From a virus, in IMG/VR virus record IMGVR_UViG_3300029915_001234, positions 1 through 20,093 of that record: DNA of 20,093 bases; one strand, given 5' to 3'. Each line of letters starts with the position of its first letter. Position 1 is the first letter of the stretch. The notes under the pieces were generated by a model, which was not told the origin of the DNA, did no database searches, and saw nothing but the letters and a program-made list of their open reading frames with translations. Shown one piece after another: positions 1 to 7,676 of this stretch. Made by a program: the position numbers and the translations under genes.

Positions 1-202
1 TTTTCAGGAATTCCCGGAGCTTGTCCGCGTAGGGATAGTTGCGGCCTTTCTCGGAGTCGCCCAGCAGGTTTACCAGCTGGCTCTCGATCTTGCCCTGCCA
101 CTTCACGATGGCCGTGCCAGAGAATGATTCCGTCAGCACGGGCCGGTGGAGGGCGAAGTTCAGCATCCCCATGCTCTCGTAGTCGTTGTAGTAGGTATTC
201 AT
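1..202 (-). CDS. Hypothetical protein, 3' end cut off by window edge
   Basis: Open frame on the minus strand starting with ATG at 202 and still open at base 1, so only the first 67 residues are visible. The start overlaps the TGA of the preceding gene in an ATGA junction, which suggests translational coupling as the last visible member of the helicase-led minus-strand cluster. The visible protein begins MNTYYNDYESMGMLNFALHR and is mixed charged/aromatic without a signal peptide or membrane segment. I do not recognise a family. The overlapping start and codon use like its neighbours are the reasons to accept it. Confidence 0.72.
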   Translation of the reverse strand, partial: MNTYYNDYESMGMLNFALHRPVLTESFSGTAIVKWQGKIESQLVNLLGDSEKGRNYPYADKLREFLK

Positions 203-537
203 ATTCTTGGCGGTACGCTTGACCACTCGCTTGCATTCTGGTCGGTGATGTCGACGTATTCGTACATCCCATACTTGCACGGAATCCGAAACTTGCCCGG
301 CTGGCGCTTCCACGTTTGGGTCTTGCCGTTGCGCCGCACTTCGATCGGCCTTTTGCCATCCTTGTATTTCAAGGTGCGGTGATAAAAGTGGCTGGCGGTA
401 GACGACGCGGTCACCTTGCCGTCCGTCACGTCCTGCTTCAGTTGATCAACGTAATAGCCGACATCCGTGTCCCGTTGGTCAACCCCGGCGGGGTCAGCCT
501 CCAGCAGGGCGTCAACGATTTGGCTTGCGCGGTGCAT
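199..537 (-). CDS. Hypothetical 112-aa protein with N-terminal LLEAD motif
   Basis: A small soluble protein of unknown function. It overlaps the 3' end of the upstream zinc-ribbon gene by 26 bp and its own TGA overlaps the next ATG, so the three genes are probably co-translated. The N-terminus (MHRASQIVDALLEADPAG) resembles that of the 101-aa protein at 6759-7064 (MNPSTIVKQLLETDDD), and both are followed by a Tyr-Val-Asp-x-Leu stretch. The rest is basic and rich in Lys, Arg and Tyr (residues 50-85), compatible with nucleic-acid or virion contact, but this is inference. The LLE could be a T4-type prohead protease site (consensus L/I-x-E), which would make this a packaged internal protein; unproven. 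Confidence 0.75.
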   Translation of the reverse strand: MHRASQIVDALLEADPAGVDQRDTDVGYYVDQLKQDVTDGKVTASSTASHFYHRTLKYKDGKRPIEVRRNGKTQTWKRQPGKFRIPCKYGMYEYVDITDQNASEWSSVPPRI

Positions 538-1420
538 CGAGCTTTTTCTTCTTGGGCCGAAAACGATCCGCCGGGCGGCCTACCATGCCAATCGGCGGCC
601 CGTCTACCGGCGGGATGGCGGCGCAGGCGGTCATCTCGTCAAGCAGGCTGTCGGCCACCTGCTTGGCGGTTGAACCTTTGTGCCGGTTCCGGTGCGCCTG
701 CAAGTCAGCGTTTTCGCGCACGCCGTGACGGTATTCAGTTGAGCCGCATTCACAGGGCACCATTTTGCCGTCGCGGGCGTTAACACGCGTGCCGGACGGA
801 TACTTCTCGCCGCACTCTTTGCAGATGGAGTAGGTTGACCGGCTCTCTGCCGTCGACCCTTTCGGCTTGCCTTCCGGCTTTTTGCCGTCCGCCGGTTTGC
901 CGACGCCCTTCTGCTTGTCGTCGCTGCCCTTGACGTCGTTCTCGATCGGGCTTTCACTGTCATCGTCGCGGTCAACCGCCGTGGCGGAAAATTTCTGGGC
1001 GTCCTTGAGCACCTTTTCAAGTTCAGGGGCCTTGTCGCTGTCGCCGGTTTCCACGGTTGTCAGCTCGACAAAACCGATCTTGTAGTCCGGGGCCTCGTTG
1101 CTCATGCCCGCGTCGCCACCGGCAGCCACCACCCAGCCGAGTTCGGCCAGCTTGTGCATGTTGTCCGGGTCGGTCAGCTTGGCCATGTATTCCTTGTACT
1201 CGCCGCCATCGTCGAGCACGATCTCGCAGCAGTCATTGACCTTGGCGCTGATGCCGACGGCCTTCAGGGCGGTGGCCAGCGGCTTCTTGTTGGCAGCCAG
1301 CTGGTCAGTCTCCTCCTCGGCAGCCTCCTCAAAAAGTTTGACCACGTCGGCACCGAGGGTTCTGCTGGATTCGCTTACGGCGTTCGCGCCGAACAGGAAT
1401 TGCATCAAGTTGTTTCGCAT
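512..1420 (-). CDS. Hypothetical protein with C-terminal zinc-ribbon-like cluster
   Basis: 302-aa protein of unknown function. The start chosen is ATG at 1420, ten bases after the helicase stop codon; the open frame continues upstream inside the helicase gene, but that part reads as an Arg/Ser-rich shadow. Residues about 1-130 are acidic and helical-looking. Residues about 140-195 are a charged, low-complexity linker rich in Lys, Asp, Gly and Pro. Around residues 198-225 comes a CxxC then CxC arrangement (CKECGEKYPSG, then VPCECGSTEYRHG), typical of a zinc ribbon. The C-terminus is basic. The layout (acidic domain, flexible linker, zinc ribbon) suits a DNA- or protein-binding accessory factor of the helicase encoded just upstream, but no specific family is recognised. 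Confidence 0.8.
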   Translation of the reverse strand: MRNNLMQFLFGANAVSESSRTLGADVVKLFEEAAEEETDQLAANKKPLATALKAVGISAKVNDCCEIVLDDGGEYKEYMAKLTDPDNMHKLAELGWVVAAGGDAGMSNEAPDYKIGFVELTTVETGDSDKAPELEKVLKDAQKFSATAVDRDDDSESPIENDVKGSDDKQKGVGKPADGKKPEGKPKGSTAESRSTYSICKECGEKYPSGTRVNARDGKMVPCECGSTEYRHGVRENADLQAHRNRHKGSTAKQVADSLLDEMTACAAIPPVDGPPIGMVGRPADRFRPKKKKLDAPRKPNR

Positions 1421-1430
1421 ACTGAGATAA

Positions 1431-4121
1431 CTACGCGGGTTCGTAAAATTTGAACGCGGCCTTGAACCACGCCGGGAAAAACTTCTGGTTTTCCTCGTAA
1501 ACACGGATGAAATCGCTGTCGAGGATGTAGGTGTCCCCGTGGTCGGTCTCACTGCGCACGATGCGGCCACACGCTTGGATGATTGTCATGACCGTTTGGA
1601 GCATGTACCATTCTCCGTCCAGCTTCATTTTGGCCGCCACCTGCCGGTCACCGAGATAGCCAAAGGGCACCTTGGCGATAATTTGAAACCGGGCTAGGTC
1701 ATCGTCGAAGCTGTAGCCCTCGGTCATGCTGGGACTGATGAGCACCGTGGCCTGCTTGCTCTCCCGGTGCCGGTTGAAAATCAGCGTGCGCTCCGCCGCC
1801 TTGGTGGCAAACAGCACCCGGCCACGGCAGCTGTCGAGCCGAGACAGGTAGGCGTGAATTTTCTGGCCGAGCGCGTAGCTGTGGGTGTGGATGATCCCCT
1901 TGTCGTTGGCGTGTGACTCCAAGATGGTCTCGCACATCCGCAGCAGGCGGGGAGTGGTGGCGTCCACGCAGGCCCGGCCCATGGAACCCACTGTGGTCAT
2001 GTGTACCATCCGGTTTTCCGCCGGGAAGGCGCTGTCCAGCTCCAGCCACGCCATCCGCTTGGGGTTGATGCCGAGGCTGCGGCAGAAAACGTCCTTTGGC
2101 CCCGGATAGGCGCTCATGTATACACGCGTGGCACCCAGCTGGTTGATCAGCTCCGGCACGAACGGGGCGGCGCTGAGCGGTTTGGCGATGCAGGCCAGCT
2201 CACCCTCCTCCAGCTCCTGCCAGAAGACCCAGCCGTCCGGGTCGGTCTGCATGTTGCTGACCGCGTGCTCGATGCGACCGAGGTGGCTCTTGAGGCCGCT
2301 GTATTCGCTCTGCATTTTCCGGTTGGTTGGGTTGAGCAGCATGTTCTCCTGTAGCATGTCCAAGCGTTCCTTGCCCATGCCAATATACTTGGCGGTCAGC
2401 CAGCTGGCGAACTCATCGATGTAGCGCATCTTTGGCACTGGACGGCAGGCGGGTGCCCAGTTATCCAGCGTTTTCTTGTTGATCAGCACTTCGACAAAAC
2501 CGGTGATCTGCTTCTCAAGTGTGTGACAATTATGAACAATCACACCTGTTTTAGACCACGCGCTAAGGGCCTTGTTGAATCGTGTTCGCACAACGTACGT
2601 GTGGTTATCAGCAACCTCTAAGTCGAAACAGGGTTGCTCTGCACGCACCGGTGAAACATTTTTAACTTTTACCTGCTGAGGTCTGAATTCAGAGTCCCAC
2701 ACCGCAGGCATCGAAGGTGGTGTTAGCTTAAGCTTATACGCTAGTTCTGGATGTATAAAAGGCGCGACGATATCTGCTAAACGTGTGGCATTCTTCTTGT
2801 TAAAAACGATGATCCAGTAACGATGTTTTGCCTTTTGTACGGTTGCTCTAAGGCTAAAGCGTTTGCGCAGTGCGCCCACCAGCTTGTGACAAGCTGATTT
2901 AGAGAATGATTCGGTGTGCAAAATGACATGAGCTAGACCGTTAGAGGTGTGCTGCGCACTGCCGTCGTCCATGAACCAAATGGCCAAGGCTTTAACGTCA
3001 AGTGCGTTTAACATCCAATCCGGTACGTGTCGTTTAGGGGGAGCGAAAACAGGCGCGTCTAAACGAAAGGCACGGCTGGCAGCACGTACCGCAGGCGTTC
3101 CCGCGTAACCGTTTTCTTCTATCCCTGTGACTTTACCGTCCAGCAGGCACGCTTTCCACGCGCAGTAATTTTTTTGCTTGATTCCGTGTGTCCAGCATAA
3201 GCGCAAACCGCCCGGCACGGCGGTGAGTGAACCGTCGCCAAGGAACGACCCAATGACGAGTTGGAGCTGGTCGTCGTTAAGAAATGCCGTGTGTTTGCCG
3301 AATGCGCAACCAAGCAGAATGTCGCCCGGAATAAGGGCACCGGCGGCTTGCCAGCCCGTGGTTGTAAGCAAACGGTGTTCATGTGTACAGCGTATGTCGC
3401 CCTTTTCCGTTGTCACGCGCACCAGCTTTTTGTGCCCCGTGCTGTGTGTTTTTACAACATTTTTGTGCTCGAAGCCGTGAGGGCCGTAGCACAGGACACG
3501 TGTACCGGTCTGTATACAGTCAATACGAACCGGCCCCGTCTCGGTTTCAACTAGCGTATCTCCCGGAAAGCATTCATCCGCCACGAGGATGTTGCGCGGG
3601 CCGTGCTTGCCAACGTACAGGTGCTCAGTGAACAGGTAAGGATAGTTCGTGATCGCCATGTGGGCCATGCTGAAACTGCTGTAAGCCGAGACGTAGGGGC
3701 AGGTTTTCACCTGCCGCTGCGGGCAGCGCTGGGCCTTGTCTTTCTGCCCGGCCAGCCCGCCCACCATGCAGGTGCCGTTTTTGGCGCAGAAGTATTCGCT
3801 GGAACTTTTCAGCGAGGCCGCCCGGCCCCGGAAGCGCGGCAGGTAGCGCGGGAAATCATGCTCCAGCTGGTCTTGCAGCATTTTCTGGGTGACGAGGTAA
3901 TAGCCGCCGGTCAGGTAGCCGGGAATATCGTAGGAGTCAGCCCAAAGGGCGGTGGTCGCACCTACGGCTGATTTGCCGACGCCTGTCGGGGCGCTGATGG
4001 TGATATCGTTGAAGCCGTCCTCGACGGCCCGCTGGATGAACTCCAAGGCCTCGATCTGCGCCGGGCGTGGTCGTTCCATTGGAAAATAATCCATGATCGG
4101 TTCCAGCGCGGTAGCTTGCAT
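1431..4121 (-). CDS. DinG/XPD-like superfamily 2 Fe-S DNA helicase precursor with intein
   Basis: ATP-dependent DNA helicase of the Rad3/XPD/DinG group, precursor 896 aa, 548 aa after splicing. Walker A is APTGVGKS at residues 44-51. Four cysteines at 112, 118, 133 and 141 lie between Walker A and Walker B, where this family holds its [4Fe-4S] cluster. The DEAH-type box is DECH, split by an intein: Asp182-Glu183, then intein residues 184-531, then Cys532-His533. Motif VI is a Gln-x-x-Gly-Arg-x-x-Arg at about 849-856. The open frame extends upstream to 4349, but that part overlaps the opposite-strand gene at 4162 and is Arg/Ser-rich junk. ATG 4121 follows GTTCTT with a 9-base gap; ATG at 4094 is an alternative start. 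It leads the minus-strand cluster down to base 1 and is divergent from the tail genes. Likely roles are replication fork, recombination or repair support. Confidence 0.9.
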   Translation of the reverse strand: MQATALEPIMDYFPMERPRPAQIEALEFIQRAVEDGFNDITISAPTGVGKSAVGATTALWADSYDIPGYLTGGYYLVTQKMLQDQLEHDFPRYLPRFRGRAASLKSSSEYFCAKNGTCMVGGLAGQKDKAQRCPQRQVKTCPYVSAYSSFSMAHMAITNYPYLFTEHLYVGKHGPRNILVADECFPGDTLVETETGPVRIDCIQTGTRVLCYGPHGFEHKNVVKTHSTGHKKLVRVTTEKGDIRCTHEHRLLTTTGWQAAGALIPGDILLGCAFGKHTAFLNDDQLQLVIGSFLGDGSLTAVPGGLRLCWTHGIKQKNYCAWKACLLDGKVTGIEENGYAGTPAVRAASRAFRLDAPVFAPPKRHVPDWMLNALDVKALAIWFMDDGSAQHTSNGLAHVILHTESFSKSACHKLVGALRKRFSLRATVQKAKHRYWIIVFNKKNATRLADIVAPFIHPELAYKLKLTPPSMPAVWDSEFRPQQVKVKNVSPVRAEQPCFDLEVADNHTYVVRTRFNKALSAWSKTGVIVHNCHTLEKQITGFVEVLINKKTLDNWAPACRPVPKMRYIDEFASWLTAKYIGMGKERLDMLQENMLLNPTNRKMQSEYSGLKSHLGRIEHAVSNMQTDPDGWVFWQELEEGELACIAKPLSAAPFVPELINQLGATRVYMSAYPGPKDVFCRSLGINPKRMAWLELDSAFPAENRMVHMTTVGSMGRACVDATTPRLLRMCETILESHANDKGIIHTHSYALGQKIHAYLSRLDSCRGRVLFATKAAERTLIFNRHRESKQATVLISPSMTEGYSFDDDLARFQIIAKVPFGYLGDRQVAAKMKLDGEWYMLQTVMTIIQACGRIVRSETDHGDTYILDSDFIRVYEENQKFFPAWFKAAFKFYEPA
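2529..3572 (-). mobile_element. Intein in the DECH box of the helicase, LAGLIDADG type
   Basis: A 348-aa in-frame intein with Cys1 (CFPGDTLVET, block A), a Thr-x-x-His block B (CTHEHRLLTT), two LAGLIDADG-like helices (VIGSFLGDGSL and LAIWFMDDGSA), block F (CFDLEVADNHTYVV) and C-terminal His-Asn followed by extein Cys (VIVHN, then CHTLEK). All nucleophiles for class 1 splicing are present. The insertion lies between Glu and Cys of DECH, so the unspliced helicase cannot form its Walker B site. The DNA is visibly more AT-rich, with rarer codons, than the flanking extein, in keeping with acquisition by homing. The LAGLIDADG helices keep acidic residues, so the endonuclease may be active. Confidence 0.93.
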
Positions 4122-4161
4122 ACAGACCTGAAGAACGCTATTTCTGGTTCTTGGTGGTGAT
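4122..4161. promoter_or_regulatory. 40-bp divergent intergenic region with inverted GTTCTT motifs
   Basis: The only non-coding DNA between the divergent helicase (minus) and the tail-side genes (plus). It holds a perfect inverted repeat AAGAAC-N10-GTTCTT (4131-4152). Each GTTCTT copy points toward one gene and lies exactly 9 bases from that gene's ATG. No clear sigma-70 -35/-10 pair fits. It is a candidate bidirectional promoter or start-associated element; function inferred from position and symmetry. Confidence 0.45.
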
Positions 4162-4398
4162 ATGGTAATAAATTTTATACGGCTTGAAAACAGCTTAATC
4201 GGTCTGGCTGAGCTGCCGCCGGTCGCACACCGGTTGAGCGATGCTGAGCGCGCTGAACTGCGTCTCGCGGCGCAGGTCATGAAGCGGCTGACCGGGCTGC
4301 GCGCCCTGATCATAAAGTCAGCGGCGGATGACTCGGATGCACAGGACACAATGGCGCTGGAGCTTATCTCGCTGCTAGGGGTTGAGCGCCGTAGTTAA
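4162..4398 (+). CDS. Hypothetical 78-aa protein
   Basis: A small open frame leading the plus-strand tail segment. It has ATG at 4162 after GTTCTT-N9 containing GGTGGT, and a TAA three bases before the baseplate J-like gene. After a hydrophobic N-terminal stretch, residues 25-75 look like two amphipathic helices (LSDAERAELRLAAQVMKRL and a following acidic stretch). No known family is recognised. Its position suggests a small tail or baseplate accessory protein, but this is only context. The opposite strand also has an open frame here; this one is preferred because of its protein-like composition and its tight junction with the next gene. Confidence 0.6.
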   Translation: MVINFIRLENSLIGLAELPPVAHRLSDAERAELRLAAQVMKRLTGLRALIIKSAADDSDAQDTMALELISLLGVERRS

Positions 4399-4401
4399 GG
4401 C

Positions 4402-6762
4402 ATGGCGAGCCAGACCCTCCAGTATCTAAAGTACGACTACCAGAGCCAGAAAGACGCCCTGCTGCAACGCGTCAACGCGCGCTGGCCGGGGCGCTGGAAT
4501 GACTTTCTGGCCAACAGCCTCGGCATCGTTTTAATCGACATTGTGGCGTGGGGCTTGGCCACGCTGGCCTTCTTGGTCAACCGGGTGGCGGGCGAACAGT
4601 ATGTGCCCACCATGACCCTCCGCGAATCCGCCGTGCGCATCGGCGGTCTAACCGGGTACCAGCTTGCCAGTCCACTGCCAGCGGTGGTCAGCTGTGAGGC
4701 GACGCTGACCACCCCGCAGACGTCGGATGTGACCATTGTCAAAGGCACGCTTATCCGCACCAGCGACAGCAGCAATCAGGTGTTCGAGGTTTCCAAGGAT
4801 TACGTGATCTACGCCGGGTCGTTGACGCCCAGCCAGCTGATCGCCACCTTCAGCCCGGCCCAGAGCGGCCAGAACATCATCAACACGTTCCTGCTGGTAA
4901 CGCAGGGTTCGACGGCGGTGGACGCGGTAGACACAACCATCGACCTCTCCCAGTACGTGGAGTCGGGACAAACACTTTACCTGCTGGGCGACACCACCAC
5001 ACCCTACAGCATCGACAGCCTTGCGACCGCGCCGGGCGGTGTGAACGCCAATTCCGAGATTGTCCTTGCCAGCCCGTGGACAGGCGCAACCGGGGTCATT
5101 GAGGCGCAGATATTTGACAATCGCATTCAGCTGGTGCAGGGCCAGACGGTAACCGACCAGTTTGTCGCGCCCAGCCTGACCTCAAATTACGCCGTGATGC
5201 TCAGCCAGACGCCGGTGATTGACAATTCCGTGGTGGTGACCGTCAACGGTGCGCTGTGGACGCAGGCGTCCAGCGTCGGCATCAACAGCCCGCTGGCCGC
5301 CGTGTTCCAAGTCAAGGCCTTCATCTCCGGCGGCACGGCGGTGGTGTTTGGCGACGGCACTTTCGGGCAGCTGGTGCCAGCGGACGCCTCGGTGGTCATC
5401 ACCTATCGGATTGGCGGCGGCCTTGCAGGCAACATCGCACTGAACTCGATCAACACGAACGTCACCGGCCTGTTGCAGTCGATTGCCAGCCCGGTGCCGG
5501 TGCAGATCACCAACACCACCAGCACCGGTATTGGCGGACAGGATGCGGAAACGCTGGAGCGGGCGCGGGTGAACATCCCTTACTACACCCGGACGAACGA
5601 CCGGGCGGTCACCTTGACCGATTACCAGACGATGGCTCAGCAGTACAATGACCCGCAGTTTGGCTCGGTGGCCTACGCGCGAGCTGTGGTGCGCACGGAA
5701 AACGCACTGCTGGAAGGCAACATCGTGAGCGTCTACGCTTGGACGACCGGGCCGGGCGGCGGTCTGGTGCCACTGAACGCGGCCCTCGCCTCCGAGGTGC
5801 AGGCCTACCTGCTGACCAAGTCCGTGGGCACCGACTTTGTGCAGATTCTCAGCGGCACCAGCCGCCCGGTTCCCGTCAGCATGCGCTTCAAAACCGTGCA
5901 GGGGGCCAGTATCAGCGACACGGCGGCGCTGGTCGTCGGCACCATCAACAGCTACATCACGGCCCTGCGCCCCGGCGACCCGGTTGTCTACAGCGATCTG
6001 GTCACCACCATGGACAGCGTCTACGGCGTGGCCAGCCTGACCATGGCCACACCCATCACCGACCTTTACCCGTCCAACAGCACCGAGCTGTTCACGGTGC
6101 CGCAGGATACGTTCGTCTATCCGCTGGCCAAGGCCTCCGTCGGCGTTCCCGCCGTGGACAGCACCGGCGTTCAGGTCAGCGCCTACAATGTCCAGCTGCC
6201 GATTTTTCCGCTCCAGTCGTGGTCGTTCGCCTTATTCCTCGGCACCGGCCAGATCAGCATCCTGCCTTACGTGTATACGGGGGCCGACAACCGGGTGCTC
6301 GTCCAGCAGACCCGGCTCATTGGTTCCAACCTGAGCAGCGATGACAATTACATCAGCACCATCAACCTGCTCACCGGACAGGGCACGCTCTGGATACAGG
6401 GCGCGCCGGGTGATCTCTCCATGGAGCTGGTGACCGTGCAGGGCTACAGCTCGGAGCGGGTGGTGAACCTGTATATTGGTTACACCGGCGACACCAGTCA
6501 GACCGTGCAGCAGTCGATCCGGGCCGCCTTGCAGGCATGGAGCCAAGGCCTGTACATCGGCGGCGCGATCTACGCCAACCGGGCGGCGGGCATTTCGGCC
6601 TCAGTGGTCAGCGTAACGGACATTGTGTCCGCCATTCCGGGGGTTACGACCGTCAACCGGGTGGCGTTGGACACACCGTCCAATACCTTGAATGTAGTTA
6701 CGGCGTCTGATCTGGAGCTGCTCCGGGTCGGCAACATCATCATCAACAATTCCGTGTCATGA
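4402..6762 (+). CDS. Baseplate J-like (T4 gp6-like) wedge protein
   Basis: 786-aa structural protein of the baseplate J/gp6 family, which builds the wedge ring around the tail hub of contractile and some other tails. The N-terminal ~110 residues (RWPGRWNDFLANSLGIVLID and onward) resemble the start of J-like proteins. The diagnostic core is at about 315-350, FGDGTFGQLVPADASVVITY followed by a Gly-rich RIGGGLAGNI, then GGQDAETLERAR and a TRTNDRAVTLTDYQTMA stretch (about 375-415), all typical of this family. The C-terminal half is long, Thr/Ser/Val-rich and beta-like, probably extra tail-surface domains. The start follows TAAGG, with unusually little room for a ribosome site. Its TGA overlaps the next gene's ATG. 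Confidence 0.93.
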   Translation: MASQTLQYLKYDYQSQKDALLQRVNARWPGRWNDFLANSLGIVLIDIVAWGLATLAFLVNRVAGEQYVPTMTLRESAVRIGGLTGYQLASPLPAVVSCEATLTTPQTSDVTIVKGTLIRTSDSSNQVFEVSKDYVIYAGSLTPSQLIATFSPAQSGQNIINTFLLVTQGSTAVDAVDTTIDLSQYVESGQTLYLLGDTTTPYSIDSLATAPGGVNANSEIVLASPWTGATGVIEAQIFDNRIQLVQGQTVTDQFVAPSLTSNYAVMLSQTPVIDNSVVVTVNGALWTQASSVGINSPLAAVFQVKAFISGGTAVVFGDGTFGQLVPADASVVITYRIGGGLAGNIALNSINTNVTGLLQSIASPVPVQITNTTSTGIGGQDAETLERARVNIPYYTRTNDRAVTLTDYQTMAQQYNDPQFGSVAYARAVVRTENALLEGNIVSVYAWTTGPGGGLVPLNAALASEVQAYLLTKSVGTDFVQILSGTSRPVPVSMRFKTVQGASISDTAALVVGTINSYITALRPGDPVVYSDLVTTMDSVYGVASLTMATPITDLYPSNSTELFTVPQDTFVYPLAKASVGVPAVDSTGVQVSAYNVQLPIFPLQSWSFALFLGTGQISILPYVYTGADNRVLVQQTRLIGSNLSSDDNYISTINLLTGQGTLWIQGAPGDLSMELVTVQGYSSERVVNLYIGYTGDTSQTVQQSIRAALQAWSQGLYIGGAIYANRAAGISASVVSVTDIVSAIPGVTTVNRVALDTPSNTLNVVTASDLELLRVGNIIINNSVS

Positions 6763-7064
6763 ACCCGTCCACCATTGTAAAACAGCTGCTGGAAACAGAT
6801 GATGATGTTGTCGACGTGCAGTCTTACGTGGATGACCTGCCGGATCGCCGCGAAGTTGTGCTGGAGGTGAAGCTGACTTTCGATGAGTCGATTCACGACG
6901 TCGGCCAAGTTAGTGAGAATGTTTACCGGGCGCTCAAAGACGAGGCGTCTAGGGGCCGAGGGCTTGCGCCGTACGAAGAAGAAGCCGCTACCCAGCGCAT
7001 CACGATTTCCATTCTTAAGCCGGAACTGTGGAAGAGCCACATCGACGAACCGGTCGTTGATTAG
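6759..7064 (+). CDS. Hypothetical 101-aa protein following baseplate J-like gene
   Basis: Acidic small protein whose ATG overlaps the TGA of the baseplate gene (ATGA), implying translational coupling. It starts MNPSTIVKQLLETDDD and then has a Tyr-Val-Asp-Asp-Leu stretch. This pattern is shared with the 112-aa protein at 199-537, which suggests a common N-terminal tag. The remainder (residues 30-90) looks like a small alpha/beta fold with alternating hydrophobic residues (VVLEVKLTF, ITISIL). I recognise no family. A minor virion protein is a reasonable guess from context, and the LLE could be a prohead-protease type cleavage site. Confidence 0.8.
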   Translation: MNPSTIVKQLLETDDDVVDVQSYVDDLPDRREVVLEVKLTFDESIHDVGQVSENVYRALKDEASRGRGLAPYEEEAATQRITISILKPELWKSHIDEPVVD

Positions 7065-7067
7065 GCT

Positions 7068-7079
7068 GTTCTTACGGGT
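7068..7079 (+). promoter_or_regulatory. GTTCTT start-associated motif upstream of glycosyltransferase
   Basis: Between the stop of the 101-aa gene and ATG 7080 lies GTTCTTACGGGT. GTTCTT is 6 bases from the start codon, with a weak GGG ribosome-site element downstream of it. It closely resembles the sequence before the methyltransferase start (GTTCTTACTGGACAT). Role inferred from recurrence. Confidence 0.35.
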
Positions 7080-7676
7080 ATGCTTGAACCTTCAAACGTC
7101 CCCTTGTTTTCGGTTTTAATCCCGGCCATCTTCGAGCGTCTTGAAGACTTGCGCGCCCTGAGCGCCGAGCTGGAGCGTCAGTGTGCTGAGGGCGGGTTCA
7201 CGGACATCGAAGTCCTCAGCGTAGTGGACAACCGGCAGCGCAGCATCGGCCTGAAGCGGGAGGCCGTGCTTCAGGCCAGCCGGGGCGAGTATGTGGCTTT
7301 TTGTGACGACGACGACTGGGTGTTGCCGGAGTATCTGTCAGCCATAAGGGGGGCAATTTTAGCCCACCGGGGCGTGGACGTGATCACGCTCAAGCAGCAC
7401 TCCTACATCGATTGCGACGCCCCGGCCACGGTCATTCAGCAGCTGGGTAATCCCAACGAGGAGCACAACCCGAAGGAATATCGTCGGGCGGCATGGCACG
7501 TCTGTGCGTGGCGGGCGGCGCTGGTGAAGCCGTTTCATTTCCCGGACAGCTCCTACAGCGAGGACTGGGCTTGGGCGGCGCAGTGCAATGCGGCAGCCAA
7601 GACTTCGCACCACCTCGACAAGGCCTTGCACGTCTACCGCTATTCTAGCCAGAAGTCGCGGGCACCGGCTCCGTGA
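7080..7676 (+). CDS. Family 2 (GT-A) glycosyltransferase
   Basis: 198-aa cytosolic enzyme predicted to transfer a sugar from a nucleotide-sugar donor. The N-terminal FSVLIPAIFERLEDL (10-24) is the usual GT2 opening beta strand and loop. The metal-binding DxD-type motif is FCDDDDWVLPEYL with Asp76-79. A Ser-Glu-Asp-Trp (about 165-168) fits the acceptor-activating acidic pair. There are no membrane segments, so it is a soluble phage-type enzyme. It follows the baseplate cluster and converges with, and overlaps by 32 bp, the FkbM methyltransferase gene. The acceptor could be a tail protein, modified DNA or host surface glycan; the sequence does not decide. Confidence 0.88.
   Translation: MLEPSNVPLFSVLIPAIFERLEDLRALSAELERQCAEGGFTDIEVLSVVDNRQRSIGLKREAVLQASRGEYVAFCDDDDWVLPEYLSAIRGAILAHRGVDVITLKQHSYIDCDAPATVIQQLGNPNEEHNPKEYRRAAWHVCAWRAALVKPFHFPDSSYSEDWAWAAQCNAAAKTSHHLDKALHVYRYSSQKSRAPAP

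Noticed and set aside
4122-4349. N-terminal extension of the DinG-like helicase
   Set aside because: The sequence is Arg/Ser/Ala-rich without protein character, crosses the 40-bp divergent gap and overlaps the 78-aa plus-strand gene.
5739-6344. Plus-strand open frame of about 200 codons inside the baseplate gene
   Set aside because: It is a frame-shifted shadow (His/Arg/Gly/Gln-rich) of the baseplate J-like gene with no domain signal, unlike the +1 frame in polymerase intein 1.
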